Below, one piece after another: positions 1-7,885 of a DNA stretch of 64,000 nt. Every line of letters starts with the position of its first letter. Position 1 is the stretch's first letter. Source of the DNA: Stenotrophomonas maltophilia. Its GTDB lineage: Bacteria; Pseudomonadota; Gammaproteobacteria; Xanthomonadales; Xanthomonadaceae. The notes beneath the pieces are model-generated. The model had not been told where the DNA came from and did no database searches. It saw nothing but the letters and a program-made list of their open reading frames with translations. The position numbers and the translations under genes are program-made. The stretch covers positions 1-64,000 of the forward strand of contig NZ_RXLZ01000005.1 of the NCBI RefSeq assembly GCF_003970865.1. Reading direction: 5' to 3'.

Positions 1-82
1 TCGACCTGGTCGACCACTGACAACTTGAAGGCCAGCGAGTAATCCCGTTGGCTGCGCCTGATTGTTGATTTCATTGAACATT

Positions 83-102
83 CCTTTTCCAGAGGGAAAA
101 GG
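83..102. repeat. Perfect 8-bp hairpin, 4-nt loop
   Basis: CCTTTTCC and GGAAAAGG flank AGAG. It lies between the possible end of the upstream gene and the terminator. It loosely resembles the core of the palindrome at 28337-28376 (CCCTTTCC/GGAAAGGG), so it may be a decayed member of that family. Confidence 0.4.
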
Positions 103-138
103 TGTCAACCCAATTCAGGACGGGTCACAGCAGAAAAG

Positions 139-167
139 AAAGCCCCGCTCATGCGGGGCTTTTCTTT
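139..167 (+). terminator. Rho-independent terminator of the gene left of the window
   Basis: A 10-bp stem (AAAGCCCCGC / GCGGGGCTTT) with loop TCAT is followed by a T-rich tail (TTTTCTTT). Orientation suits a + strand gene ending before the window or within its first 42 bases. Confidence 0.75.
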
Positions 168-222
168 GTCCGCGATTTCTTCGGAGTTGTGCTTCGCAGC
201 ATCAGTTTTCGTGCACCGCGAC

Positions 223-265
223 TTGCAAACAGACAATTTCCTCCCCTATGGTGCAATCGATTGCA
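223..265 (+). promoter_or_regulatory. Promoter and LacI operator of the + arm of the glycoside locus
   Basis: The perfect palindrome TGCAATCGATTGCA sits at 252-265. The same 14-mer occurs at 8955-8968 beside the LacI gene. Just upstream, TTGCAA (223-228) and TATGGT (247-252), 18 bases apart, form a plausible -35/-10 pair. The operator would then start at the edge of the -10 and cover the transcription start, the classical position for repression. The palindrome is seen directly; assignment to this LacI is inference from the shared site and position. Confidence 0.75.
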
Positions 266-313
266 TTGCTGTGAATCGTTGCGTTTGATACCGGTTGGGA
301 GGCCGGAAGGTGG

Positions 314-1219
314 ATGTCCATCCATTCGATCAGACCGGCTCCTTCGAGGGGGCTCACGCGGCGCGATGCGCTGCGCATCGCAGTTGCCGGCAGCATTGGC
401 CTGGGGGCTGTGACGGCCGCGGGAGCGCTGCCCGCATTCGCCGCCACGGCGCCGCTCAAGGGCAACCTGAAGCATTCCGTCGCCCGCTGGACCTTCCCGC
501 AGCTGTCCGTCGCCCAGCTTTGCGCGACGGTGAAGGACATCGGCTTCGCCGCAATCGACCTGGTCGGTCCGGAAGACTGGCCCACGCTGAAGGCGAATGG
601 CGTCTACAGCTCGATGTGCAACGGCGCGGAGCTGGGCCTGACCAAGGGCTTTGCCGGCCGTGAGTTCCACGACCAGCTGGTGGAGCGCTACACGCGGCAC
701 ATCGATCTGGTCGCCGATGCCGGTTACCGCAATCTCATCTGCTTCTCCGGCAACCGCAACGGCATGGATCCGCATGACGGCATGGCCAATGCCGAGGCTG
801 GCCTCAAGCGCATCCTCGGGCATGCCGAGAAGCGCGGCGTGGTGCTGGTGATGGAGCTGCTGAACTCCAGGGTCGACCATCGAGACTACCTGTGCGACCA
901 CTCGGCCTGGGGCGTGGAGTTGTGCCAGCGGCTCGGCTCGGACAACTTCGGCCTGCTCTACGACATCTACCACATGCAGATCATGGAAGGCGACATCATC
1001 GCCACCATTGGAAAACACCACGCCTGCTTCAAGCATTACCACACCGCAGGCGTGCCTGGCCGGAACGAGATTGGAGACCAGCAGGAGCTCCACTATCCGG
1101 CCATCTGTCGCGCAATCCGCGACACCGGTTTCAAGGGGTATCTGGCGCAGGAGTTCACGCCTGCAGCGCCCGATCCCGTTGCCTCATTGCGCGAGGCGAT
1201 CCGCCTCTGCGACGTCTGA
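314..1219 (+). CDS. Tat-exported sugar phosphate isomerase/epimerase-like TIM-barrel protein (hydroxypyruvate isomerase-like)
   Basis: 301 aa. Residues 1-45 are a Tat signal peptide (GLTRRDALRIA around residues 13-22, hydrophobic stretch, AFAA cleavage region), so the mature enzyme is periplasmic. The rest is an AP-endonuclease-2-like TIM barrel with probable metal ligands in VLVMELLNS, LLYDIYHMQ and LAQEFTP, and the HTAGVPGRNEIG segment typical of hydroxypyruvate-isomerase-like members. The true substrate is unlikely to be hydroxypyruvate. In 3-keto-glycoside loci such proteins are candidates for hydrating or isomerising 2-hydroxy-3-keto-glucal or 3-keto sugars. First gene of a four-gene operon; 27 bp to the next gene. 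Fold and export are confident; reaction is inference. Confidence 0.85.
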   Translation: MSIHSIRPAPSRGLTRRDALRIAVAGSIGLGAVTAAGALPAFAATAPLKGNLKHSVARWTFPQLSVAQLCATVKDIGFAAIDLVGPEDWPTLKANGVYSSMCNGAELGLTKGFAGREFHDQLVERYTRHIDLVADAGYRNLICFSGNRNGMDPHDGMANAEAGLKRILGHAEKRGVVLVMELLNSRVDHRDYLCDHSAWGVELCQRLGSDNFGLLYDIYHMQIMEGDIIATIGKHHACFKHYHTAGVPGRNEIGDQQELHYPAICRAIRDTGFKGYLAQEFTPAAPDPVASLREAIRLCDV

Positions 1220-1246
1220 AACGATATCCACCCAGGTGAGAAACCC

Positions 1247-2932
1247 ATGGCAGATAATCACTACGACGCCATTGTTGTTGGCTCGGGAATCAGTGGCGGT
1301 TGGGCGGCGAAGGAGCTGACCGAGAAGGGCCTGAAGGTCCTGATGCTGGAACGTGGCCGCAACATCGAGCACGTCAAGGACTACGTCAACGCGATGAAGG
1401 AGGCGTGGGACTTCCCGCACCGCAACCGGCCAACGCAGGCGATGAAGGCCGACTTCCCGGTGCTGATGCGCGACTACGGGCTGGCTGAGAACCTGGAAGG
1501 GATGTGGGCCAACGAACAGGACTCGCCCTACATCGAGACCAAACGTTTCGACTGGTTCCGTGGCTACCACGTCGGCGGCCGCTCGCTGCTGTGGGGGCGG
1601 CAGAGTTATCGTTTCTCCGATCTGGATTTCGAGGCGAACCTCAAGGACGGTATCGCTGCCGACTGGCCGATCCGCTACGCCGACATCGCGCCGTGGTACG
1701 ACTACGTGGAAAAGTTCGCCGGCATCGCCGGCACGCGCGAAGGACTGGACGTGCTGCCGGACGGCGAGTTCCTGCCGCCGATTCCCTTGAACATCGTCGA
1801 GAAGGATGTGGCCGCGCGGATCAAGAAGGCCTTCGGTGGAACGCGCCATATGATCCACTCGCGCACCGCCAACATCACCAAGCCGATGCCCGAGCAGGGG
1901 CGCGTCAATTGCCAGTACCGCAACAAGTGCATCCTGGGCTGTCCCTTCGGTGCCTACTTCTCGACCCAGGCGGCGACACTGCCAGCGGCGATGAAGACCG
2001 GCAACCTGACCTTGCGGCCGTTCTCGATCGTCAAGGAAGTGCTCTATGACAAGGATCGCAAGCGTGCGCGTGGGGTGGAGGTGATCGACGCTGAGACCGG
2101 GCAGACCTACCAGTACACCGCCAAGGTCATCTTCCTCAATGCGTCGTCGTTCAACTCGACGTGGCTGCTGATGAATTCGGCTACCGACGTCTGGGACGGC
2201 GGGCTGGGCTCTTCGTCGGGCGAGTTGGGGCACAACGTGATGGACCATCATTTCGGTGCGGGAGCCTCGGGCCGGGTCGAGGGCTACGAAGACAAGTACT
2301 ACTTCGGCCGCCGTCCCTGCGGCTTCTACATTCCGCGGTTCCGCAACGTCGCGGCCGACAAGCGTGGCTACCTGCGCGGCTTCGGCTACCAGGGCGGTGC
2401 CAGCCGCACCGGCTGGTCGCGAGAGATCGCCGAGCTCAACATCGGTGCCGACCTGAAGGAGGCGCTGACCGTGCCGGGCGACTGGCGCATCGGCATGACC
2501 GGGTTCGGTGAAATGCTGCCGCACCACGACAATACGATCCGCCTGGACCGAGAGCGCAAGGACAAGTGGGGGCTGCCGGTGCTGGCGATGGACGTTGCCA
2601 TGCGCGCCAACGAACTGGCGATGCGCAAGGACATGGCCGCCGATGCCGCCGAGATGCTGGAGGCGGCCGGCGTCAAGGACGTGAAGATGCATGACAACGA
2701 TTACGCCCCGGGCAAGGGCATCCACGAAATGGGGACCGCGCGCATGGGACGTGATCGGAAGAGTTCGGTGCTGAACCAGCACAACCAGGTCTGGGATGCA
2801 CCCAACGTCTATGTGACCGACGGGGCCTGCATGACCTCCAGCGCCTGCGTGAATCCTTCGTTGACCTACATGGCGCTGACCGCGCGCGCGGCCGACCACG
2901 CCGTGCGCGAACTGAAAGCGGGGAACCTCTGA
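1247..2932 (+). CDS. GMC-family FAD oxidoreductase, probable catalytic subunit of a periplasmic glucoside 3-dehydrogenase
   Basis: 561 aa. FAD dinucleotide motif at the N-terminus (DAIVVGSGISGG, residues 7-18) and GMC C-terminal signature GIHEMGTARMG, with H493 and N536 (VNPSLT) as the expected catalytic pair. A cysteine cluster C222-x5-C228-x3-C232-P resembles the iron-sulfur segment of three-subunit FAD glucose/gluconate/glucoside dehydrogenases. No signal peptide: this subunit type is normally exported folded together with a Tat-bearing small subunit, which is encoded next with a 1-bp overlap. A c-type cytochrome at 4296 could be the electron acceptor. Oxidation at C3 of glycosides is inferred from the surrounding DUF1080, isomerase and Gfo/Idh genes; gluconate 2-dehydrogenase is the alternative. 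Confidence 0.85.
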   Translation: MADNHYDAIVVGSGISGGWAAKELTEKGLKVLMLERGRNIEHVKDYVNAMKEAWDFPHRNRPTQAMKADFPVLMRDYGLAENLEGMWANEQDSPYIETKRFDWFRGYHVGGRSLLWGRQSYRFSDLDFEANLKDGIAADWPIRYADIAPWYDYVEKFAGIAGTREGLDVLPDGEFLPPIPLNIVEKDVAARIKKAFGGTRHMIHSRTANITKPMPEQGRVNCQYRNKCILGCPFGAYFSTQAATLPAAMKTGNLTLRPFSIVKEVLYDKDRKRARGVEVIDAETGQTYQYTAKVIFLNASSFNSTWLLMNSATDVWDGGLGSSSGELGHNVMDHHFGAGASGRVEGYEDKYYFGRRPCGFYIPRFRNVAADKRGYLRGFGYQGGASRTGWSREIAELNIGADLKEALTVPGDWRIGMTGFGEMLPHHDNTIRLDRERKDKWGLPVLAMDVAMRANELAMRKDMAADAAEMLEAAGVKDVKMHDNDYAPGKGIHEMGTARMGRDRKSSVLNQHNQVWDAPNVYVTDGACMTSSACVNPSLTYMALTARAADHAVRELKAGNL

Positions 2933-3507
2933 TGGATCGCCGCGAACTGTTGAAGATGATCGTCGCCGCCACCGGCGCGGCCATGGTCGGGTTGCCTGCG
3001 CTTGTGCAGGGGCAGGCACCGGCGGGCGCCACGAAGATCCATTTCTCCGATGCCGATGTCGGCACGCTGGACGAGATCGCCGAGACCATCCTGCCGCGGA
3101 CCCGGACACCTGGCGCGAAGGATGCTGGCGCCGGCCTGTTCATGGCGACGTTCGTCAGCGACTGCTACACCGCCCGGCAGCAGGCGACGTTCCACGCCGG
3201 CCTGGCCGACATCGACAAACGTGCCGGTGGCCGGTTTGTATCGCTCACACCCGAAGCCCGCACCGGGTTGCTGCGAACGCTGGACGCCGAAGCCAAGGCA
3301 CGCCATGCCGACGTGACCGAGACCGGCACACCGGAAGAGGGCGAGGCGATGCCGCATTACTTCACGATGATCAAGCAGTTGGCCATCTTCGGCTTCTTCA
3401 CCTCCAAGGTCGGCGCAACAGGGGTGCTGCAGTACGTTGCGGTGCCGGGGCGCTACGACGGCGACTTGGCCTATGTCCTCGGTACGCCGGCGTGGGGGAC
3501 CAGCTGA
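2932..3507 (+). CDS. Gluconate 2-dehydrogenase subunit 3-family protein (small subunit of the GMC dehydrogenase, Tat signal)
   Basis: 191 aa. The N-terminus MDRRELLKMIVAATGAAMVG is a twin-arginine leader (RRxLLK); the mature part begins near residue 25. The body matches the small subunit of membrane FAD dehydrogenases (ADVGTLDEIAETILPRT, AMPHYFTMIKQLAIFGFFTS). Role: carries the signal-less GMC subunit through the Tat pathway and stabilises the complex. ATG overlaps the TGA of the GMC gene, and its own stop overlaps the next ATG, so the three genes are translationally coupled. Family confident; partner obvious from position. Confidence 0.85.
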   Translation: MDRRELLKMIVAATGAAMVGLPALVQGQAPAGATKIHFSDADVGTLDEIAETILPRTRTPGAKDAGAGLFMATFVSDCYTARQQATFHAGLADIDKRAGGRFVSLTPEARTGLLRTLDAEAKARHADVTETGTPEEGEAMPHYFTMIKQLAIFGFFTSKVGATGVLQYVAVPGRYDGDLAYVLGTPAWGTS

Positions 3508-4265
3508 TGGACGACACCCTGATGATCCGCTCTCTGTTGATTGCCACCGGCCTGCTGGCCGCAGTACCTGCGCTCGCGCAGAACGGTGCCGACGCCGCGC
3601 GCGATCCGAGGAAGACCGAGGTGTGGACGCCGGTGCCTGCGGTCGTGGCAACGCCCGTGGGCAAGGCGCCGTCCGACGCCATCGTGCTGTTCGATGGCAA
3701 GGATGTCTCCGCGTGGGAATCGGAGCAGGGCGGGCGCGTGCCCTGGAAGGTGGCCGATGGCGCGATGACCGTCGTTCCTGGCAGCAAGGGCATCCGCACC
3801 CGGCAACGCTTCTGCGATGTCCAGCTGCATGTCGAATGGCGTACCCCCACCGAAACGAAGGGCTTCGACGGCCAGAACCGGGGCAACAGCGGCATCTTCC
3901 TGCAGGAACTGTACGAGCTGCAGGTGCTCGACAGTTACAACAACCCGACCTATGCCAATGGCCAGGCGGGTTCGATCTACAAGCAGGCCATGCCACGGGT
4001 GAACGCCTCGCGCGCACCGGGCCAGTGGCAGGTCTACGACATCATCTGGAAGGCCCCGCGCTTCTCGCAGGGCGGCGGCCTGACGTCGCCCGCGCGCATC
4101 ACCGTGCTGCATAACGGCGTGCTGGTACAGGACGACACCGTGCTGGCAGGCAGGACCGAGTACATCGGTGCGCCTTCGTACGCGCCGCATGCGTGCGCGC
4201 CGCTCTATCTGCAGGAGCATGACTCCAAGGTCAGCTACCGCAACATCTGGGTGCGCGAGCTGTAG
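3507..4265 (+). CDS. Secreted DUF1080 protein (3-keto-disaccharide hydrolase / 3-keto-glycoside lyase family)
   Basis: 252 aa from the ATG that overlaps the preceding stop; MIRSLLIATG at 3522 is an alternative start. Sec-type signal ending near AVPALAQ. The DUF1080 core is clear: AIVLFDGKDVSAWES, a strand-rich jelly-roll, GNSGIFLQELYELQVLDS, ARITVLHNGVLVQ. DUF1080 proteins act on 3-keto-glycosides made by GMC or Gfo/Idh dehydrogenases, cleaving by elimination or hydrolysis. With the periplasmic dehydrogenase next door, this should be the bond-breaking step, in the periplasm. The stop TAG is part of a GTAG sequence followed by a GC hairpin (see 4262-4293). Confidence 0.85.
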   Translation: MDDTLMIRSLLIATGLLAAVPALAQNGADAARDPRKTEVWTPVPAVVATPVGKAPSDAIVLFDGKDVSAWESEQGGRVPWKVADGAMTVVPGSKGIRTRQRFCDVQLHVEWRTPTETKGFDGQNRGNSGIFLQELYELQVLDSYNNPTYANGQAGSIYKQAMPRVNASRAPGQWQVYDIIWKAPRFSQGGGLTSPARITVLHNGVLVQDDTVLAGRTEYIGAPSYAPHACAPLYLQEHDSKVSYRNIWVREL

Positions 4266-4293
4266 CGGCCCACGGCCGGCGTGGTCGCCGGCC
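4262..4293. repeat. SMAG-like GTAG element / bidirectional hairpin at a convergent junction
   Basis: GTAG (4262-4265) contains the stop codon of the DUF1080 gene. It is followed by a perfect 8-bp stem GGCCGGCG-TGGT-CGCCGGCC at 4274-4293. The hairpin lies between two converging operons and lacks a T-run, so it is better read as a SMAG-like repeat that may also block read-through. Confidence 0.55.
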
Positions 4294-4295
4294 GC

Positions 4296-4604
4296 TTACT
4301 TCGCCAGATAGCTGGCGATGTCATCGATTTCCTGTTGCGACAGCTGCGGGAAGGGCGGCATCAAACCGCCGCCCTTCCTGATCTTGTCCTTGATCTGCGC
4401 GGGCTGCAGCCGCTTGCTGATGTCGGTGAGCGCAGGAAACGCGCCCGGCATGCCTGCGCGATCCGCGCCGTGGCAGGCCGTGCAGTTCGCGGTGTAGAGC
4501 TTCGCGCCGGCCGCAGGGTCGTCCTTGCACCAGGCCGTGTTCGCCAGCGTCGTGCCGCACAGAACCGCGGCCAGGGTGAAGCTCAGTTTCAAGCGAGTGT
4601 CCAA
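4296..4604 (-). CDS. Small secreted c-type cytochrome
   Basis: 102 aa from a TTG at 4604, chosen because GAAGGAG lies just upstream and a signal peptide (KLSFTLAAVLCGTTLANTAW) follows. The single haem site CTACH and the distal Met region GGLMPPFPQLS mark a class I cytochrome c; the C-terminal helix IDDIASYLAK is typical. Last gene of the LacI-controlled - arm, about 16 bp after the secreted isomerase. Likely takes electrons from the GMC dehydrogenase on the facing arm and passes them to the respiratory chain. An in-frame ATG far upstream would read through the neighbouring gene and is not credible. Confidence 0.8.
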   Translation of the reverse strand: MDTRLKLSFTLAAVLCGTTLANTAWCKDDPAAGAKLYTANCTACHGADRAGMPGAFPALTDISKRLQPAQIKDKIRKGGGLMPPFPQLSQQEIDDIASYLAK

Positions 4605-4620
4605 GCGAGGCTCCTTCGCA

Positions 4621-5484
4621 TCAGCGCTGTGCGCGAGCAGGCTGGCTGACGGCCAGGTGTTCACGCAGGTAGTCCGCGCCGGTCTGGATGACCCTGGCCG
4701 GGTCGCGTGGCTGGTCGTGCTCGACGATGTACCACTGCACCTTGGCCGCCGCAGCGGCGGGCAGGATCGCGTTCCAGTCCAGTACGCCCTGGCCCACGGC
4801 GGCGAATCCGTCTTCGTCCTGGGCCTGGCCCTTCGGCGCATTGTCCTTGGCGTGCACCGCAAACACGCGGCCACGGAATTTTCCCAGCATCACCGCCGGG
4901 TCCAGGCCCGCGCGTGCAACCCAGGCCAGGTCCAGCTCGGTCTGCAGGTCGGGCCCCGCCGCTGCGAACAGCAGCTCCAGCCCGGTCTGACCGTCGAAGT
5001 CGGCCAGCTCGAAATCGTGGTTGTGATAGGCCAGGCGCATGCCCTTGCCGCGCACCTGCTTGGCGATGCGGCCCAGCTCCTTGCCCAATGCGGTCCAACC
5101 CGCGGCATCGGTTGGGCGGTCCTTCTGGTCCAGGTAAGGCACCACCAGCGTGCTGTTGTCGATCGACCGGTTGAACGTCACCACACCATCCAGGTTGCCC
5201 CGCAGCTCGGCCAGTGGCACGTGCGACGAAACCGCCTTGATCGAATACCGGTCCAGCAGCTGCTTGAGTTCGGTGGCGCTGGTGTTCTGCGTACCGACCG
5301 TTTCCACCGCACGGACGCCCGCGTCGTGGACGATCTTCAACTGCTGATCGAGCGAGCCTGCATTGCGCAGGGTGTACATCTGCACCGCGATCGGCTTCTG
5401 CGTGGTGGCGGCTTCGCTCGCGAAGGTGGGCAGGGCAGCAAGCAGCAGGATGAGACTTGCACTTCTACGGAAAAGAGCTTTCAT
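4621..5484 (-). CDS. Secreted sugar phosphate isomerase/epimerase-family TIM-barrel protein
   Basis: 287 aa from MKALFRRSASLILL, preceded by a good GGGAGGA site; longer starts lack one. Sec signal to about residue 23 (LPTFASEA). TIM-barrel isomerase/epimerase fold with metal-site residues in LAYHNHDFEL, TELDLAWVARAG, VFAVHAKDN and YIVEHDQP. Encoded between the Gfo/Idh gene (19 bp away) and the cytochrome. A second periplasmic barrel in the same regulon as the Tat-exported one suggests two successive conversions of the released keto sugar or glycal outside the cytoplasm. Exact reaction unknown. Confidence 0.85.
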   Translation of the reverse strand: MKALFRRSASLILLLAALPTFASEAATTQKPIAVQMYTLRNAGSLDQQLKIVHDAGVRAVETVGTQNTSATELKQLLDRYSIKAVSSHVPLAELRGNLDGVVTFNRSIDNSTLVVPYLDQKDRPTDAAGWTALGKELGRIAKQVRGKGMRLAYHNHDFELADFDGQTGLELLFAAAGPDLQTELDLAWVARAGLDPAVMLGKFRGRVFAVHAKDNAPKGQAQDEDGFAAVGQGVLDWNAILPAAAAAKVQWYIVEHDQPRDPARVIQTGADYLREHLAVSQPARAQR

Positions 5485-5503
5485 CAACAGATCCTCCCGG
5501 AAT

Positions 5504-6628
5504 TCAACCGATGGTGGTCCAGGCACGTGACCTGGCCGATGCAATGACACGATCGACGATCTGCGCCGAGCGCAGGCCGTCTTCGAAGGTCGGCAGGCCC
5601 TGCGGCCGCTCGCCTTCAATGGCGCGATAGGTGTCGGCGACAAACGCCTCGAAACACTGGGCGTAGCCCTGTGCATGCCCGGCCGGCAGCACGGAAAGGC
5701 GGCGTTGTTCGGCGCTGCCGGCACCGGGGCCGCGCACGAAGATCTCCTCGCGCTGGTCGGGCAGGCCGATCCAGAGTCGTTCGGCATCCTCCTGGTTGAA
5801 AGCCACGCTGGCGTTGGCGCCATCGATCTCGAACCAGAGGCGGTTGTGGCGTCCGGCCGAGACTTGGCTGACCGTCAATGACGCCAGCGTGCCGGCGCCG
5901 GTCCTGAACATCGCCGCGGCGACGTCTTCGCTGGTGACCGCCTGCATCGCGCCGGCGGCCGTTGGCGTGCTGAAGCTCTGCCCGCTGACGGCGCCACGTT
6001 CGGCGATTACCGTGGCGAACGCCGCGCTGACCTCGGCGAAGCGTTCGCCGCTGATCCATTCGACCAGGTCGCACCAGTGCGAACCGATGTCGGCGAACAC
6101 GCGCGACGTGCCTCCCAGCGCGGGGTCCACGCGCCAGTTGTTGCTGGCCGGGTCCAGCAGCCAGTCCTGCAGGTAGCTGCCGTGGATCAGGTGCAACGGC
6201 CCCAGATCGCCCTGGGCGATGCGTGCACGCGCCTCGCGGACCACAGGGTGGTAGCGGTAGACGAAGGGCACCGTGGCAACCAATCCGGTCGATGCGGCCA
6301 GCGTCGCCAGCGCCTGCGCATCGTCCAGCGTCGTCGCCAGCGGCTTCTCGCAGATCACGTGCTTGCCGGCTTCCAGCGCGGCCTGTGCCATGGCGCGGTG
6401 CAGATGGTTGGGCGTGCACACGTGCACAACCTGTACCTGAGGATCGGCGATCACCTCCTCGATATCCCGATAGGCACGCGGGACATTCCAGGACTGCGCG
6501 GCCTCATGCGCGCGCTGCGCTGACGAGGCGGCTACGCCGCGTACCTCGGCACCCGCCAGCAGTGCCGCACGACGATGCACTGCACCGATCATGCCGGCGC
6601 CGACGATGGCGATTCCAAGCGTGGTCAT
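5504..6628 (-). CDS. Gfo/Idh/MocA-family NAD(P)-dependent oxidoreductase
   Basis: 374 aa. N-terminal Rossmann motif GIAIVGAGMIGAVH (residues 5-18), the family hallmark EKPLATT near residue 95, and the C-terminal substrate-domain motif DIGSHWCDLVEW with the usual active-site His. No signal peptide, so cytosolic. In 3-keto-sugar pathways such enzymes interconvert the 3-keto sugar and the parent hexose with NAD(P)H, which fits a cytosolic last step after import. 12 bp from the transporter gene. Could also be an inositol or other cyclic polyol dehydrogenase; the family call is secure. Confidence 0.88.
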   Translation of the reverse strand: MTTLGIAIVGAGMIGAVHRRAALLAGAEVRGVAASSAQRAHEAAQSWNVPRAYRDIEEVIADPQVQVVHVCTPNHLHRAMAQAALEAGKHVICEKPLATTLDDAQALATLAASTGLVATVPFVYRYHPVVREARARIAQGDLGPLHLIHGSYLQDWLLDPASNNWRVDPALGGTSRVFADIGSHWCDLVEWISGERFAEVSAAFATVIAERGAVSGQSFSTPTAAGAMQAVTSEDVAAAMFRTGAGTLASLTVSQVSAGRHNRLWFEIDGANASVAFNQEDAERLWIGLPDQREEIFVRGPGAGSAEQRRLSVLPAGHAQGYAQCFEAFVADTYRAIEGERPQGLPTFEDGLRSAQIVDRVIASARSRAWTTIG

Positions 6629-6640
6629 CGACTGGGATCC

Positions 6641-7858
6641 TCAGGGTGTGGAGGCCGCGGCCGTGGCCGCCGGCCGGTCGCGGAACAGCAGCAGGAAGGC
6701 GATCAGCACCACCAGTGCAACGCCGGCCGGGAACAGCCAGATCTGCTGCCAGTCGGGGCCGGCCTCGGTGGTGAAGTGCTCCACCACCGCACCGGACAGG
6801 AAGGTGCCGATCAGCATGCCCACGCCGTAGGTAGCCAGGGTGATGAACCCCTGCGCGCTGCTGCGCGCGGCGGGGCCGGCATGCGCATCGGTGTAGATCT
6901 GGCCGGTGACGAAGAAGAAGTCGTAGCAGATGCCATGCAGCACGATGCCGATCACCAGCAGGGAGAAACCGCTGCCCGCATCGCCGAAGGCGAACATGGC
7001 GTAGCGCACCACCCAGGCGGCCATGCCGACCGCCAGCATGGTCTTCACTCCCAGCCGCACGAACAGGAACGGCATGGCCAGCATCAGCAGCACTTCGGAG
7101 ACCTGGCCCAGGGACTGCAGGCCTGCTGCACCGCGCACACCCAGATCGTTGAGATACGGATTGGTGAAGTTGTAGTAGAACGACAGCGGGATGCAGATGG
7201 CGATGGAAGCCAGGAAGAACACCAGATAGGCGCGCGACTTCAGCAGCCGCAGTGAATCCAGCCCCAGGATCTGGCCGAGCCCGGCGTCGCGCTGCTGCGC
7301 CAGTGGCGGCGTGTGCGGCAGAGTGAACGCGTACAGGCCCAGCACCAGAGACGCCAGCGCCGCCATCCGGAACGTCAGTTCCAGCCGGTGTGCCTGTTCC
7401 CAGCCCAGCCAGCCGATCAGCACGCCGGCGATGATCCAGCCGATGCTGCCCGCCACCCTCACCAGCGGGAACTGTTTCTCGGGCGACTGCATGTGGCGCA
7501 TCGCCACGCTGTTGGCCAGCGCCAGCGTCGGCATGAACAGCAGCATGTAGCCCATGACGCAGGCGGAGAACATGCTGAAGCTGGTGGCCGTGGACGCCAG
7601 CCACATCAGCACGGCACCGGCCAGATGCAGTACCGCAAGGATGCGCTGCGCCGCGAAGTAGCGATCGGCGATCAGCCCGACCAGGAACGGCGCCACGATC
7701 GCGCCGATCGACTGGCTGAGAAAGGCGGTGGCCACCTGGCTCGCGCTGGCCTGCAGCGGGCCCTGCACCAGATAGGTGCCCAGGGTGACGAACCACGCCC
7801 CCCAGATGAAGAACTGCAGAAACATCATCGCGCCCAAGCGCGACATGGCGTACGACAT
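6641..7858 (-). CDS. MFS transporter of the nucleoside:H+ symporter (NupG-like) type, probable sugar importer
   Basis: 405 aa, about 12 hydrophobic segments. The N-terminus (RLGAMMFLQFFIWGAWFVTLGTYL in parts) matches the NHS family around NupG/XapB. Neighbours are sugar enzymes, so the substrate is probably the free keto sugar, glucose analogue or aglycone-bearing sugar produced in the periplasm rather than a nucleoside. It lies between the cytosolic TIM-barrel gene and the Gfo/Idh gene on the LacI-controlled - arm. Only transporter in the locus. Confidence 0.85.
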   Translation of the reverse strand: MSYAMSRLGAMMFLQFFIWGAWFVTLGTYLVQGPLQASASQVATAFLSQSIGAIVAPFLVGLIADRYFAAQRILAVLHLAGAVLMWLASTATSFSMFSACVMGYMLLFMPTLALANSVAMRHMQSPEKQFPLVRVAGSIGWIIAGVLIGWLGWEQAHRLELTFRMAALASLVLGLYAFTLPHTPPLAQQRDAGLGQILGLDSLRLLKSRAYLVFFLASIAICIPLSFYYNFTNPYLNDLGVRGAAGLQSLGQVSEVLLMLAMPFLFVRLGVKTMLAVGMAAWVVRYAMFAFGDAGSGFSLLVIGIVLHGICYDFFFVTGQIYTDAHAGPAARSSAQGFITLATYGVGMLIGTFLSGAVVEHFTTEAGPDWQQIWLFPAGVALVVLIAFLLLFRDRPAATAAASTP

Positions 7859-7885
7859 GGCTTGCCCTCCCGGGGCGGTAATGGC

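Larger units (their letters stand above)
1..313. other. Window start: intergenic region before the glycoside locus
   Basis: No complete gene. A reading frame entering from the left edge on the + strand closes at a TAA at 40-42 and could be the last codons of an upstream gene; the piece is too short to identify. The rest holds a small perfect hairpin (83-102), a rho-independent terminator (139-167) and the promoter/operator of the first glycoside gene (223-265). Confidence 0.5.

Noticed and set aside
1184-3109. 641-codon open frame on the - strand opposite the GMC and small-subunit genes
   Set aside because: GC-rich codon bias leaves the antisense frame open. Its protein is rich in His/Arg/Gly without domain signatures, while the + strand frames match known families.
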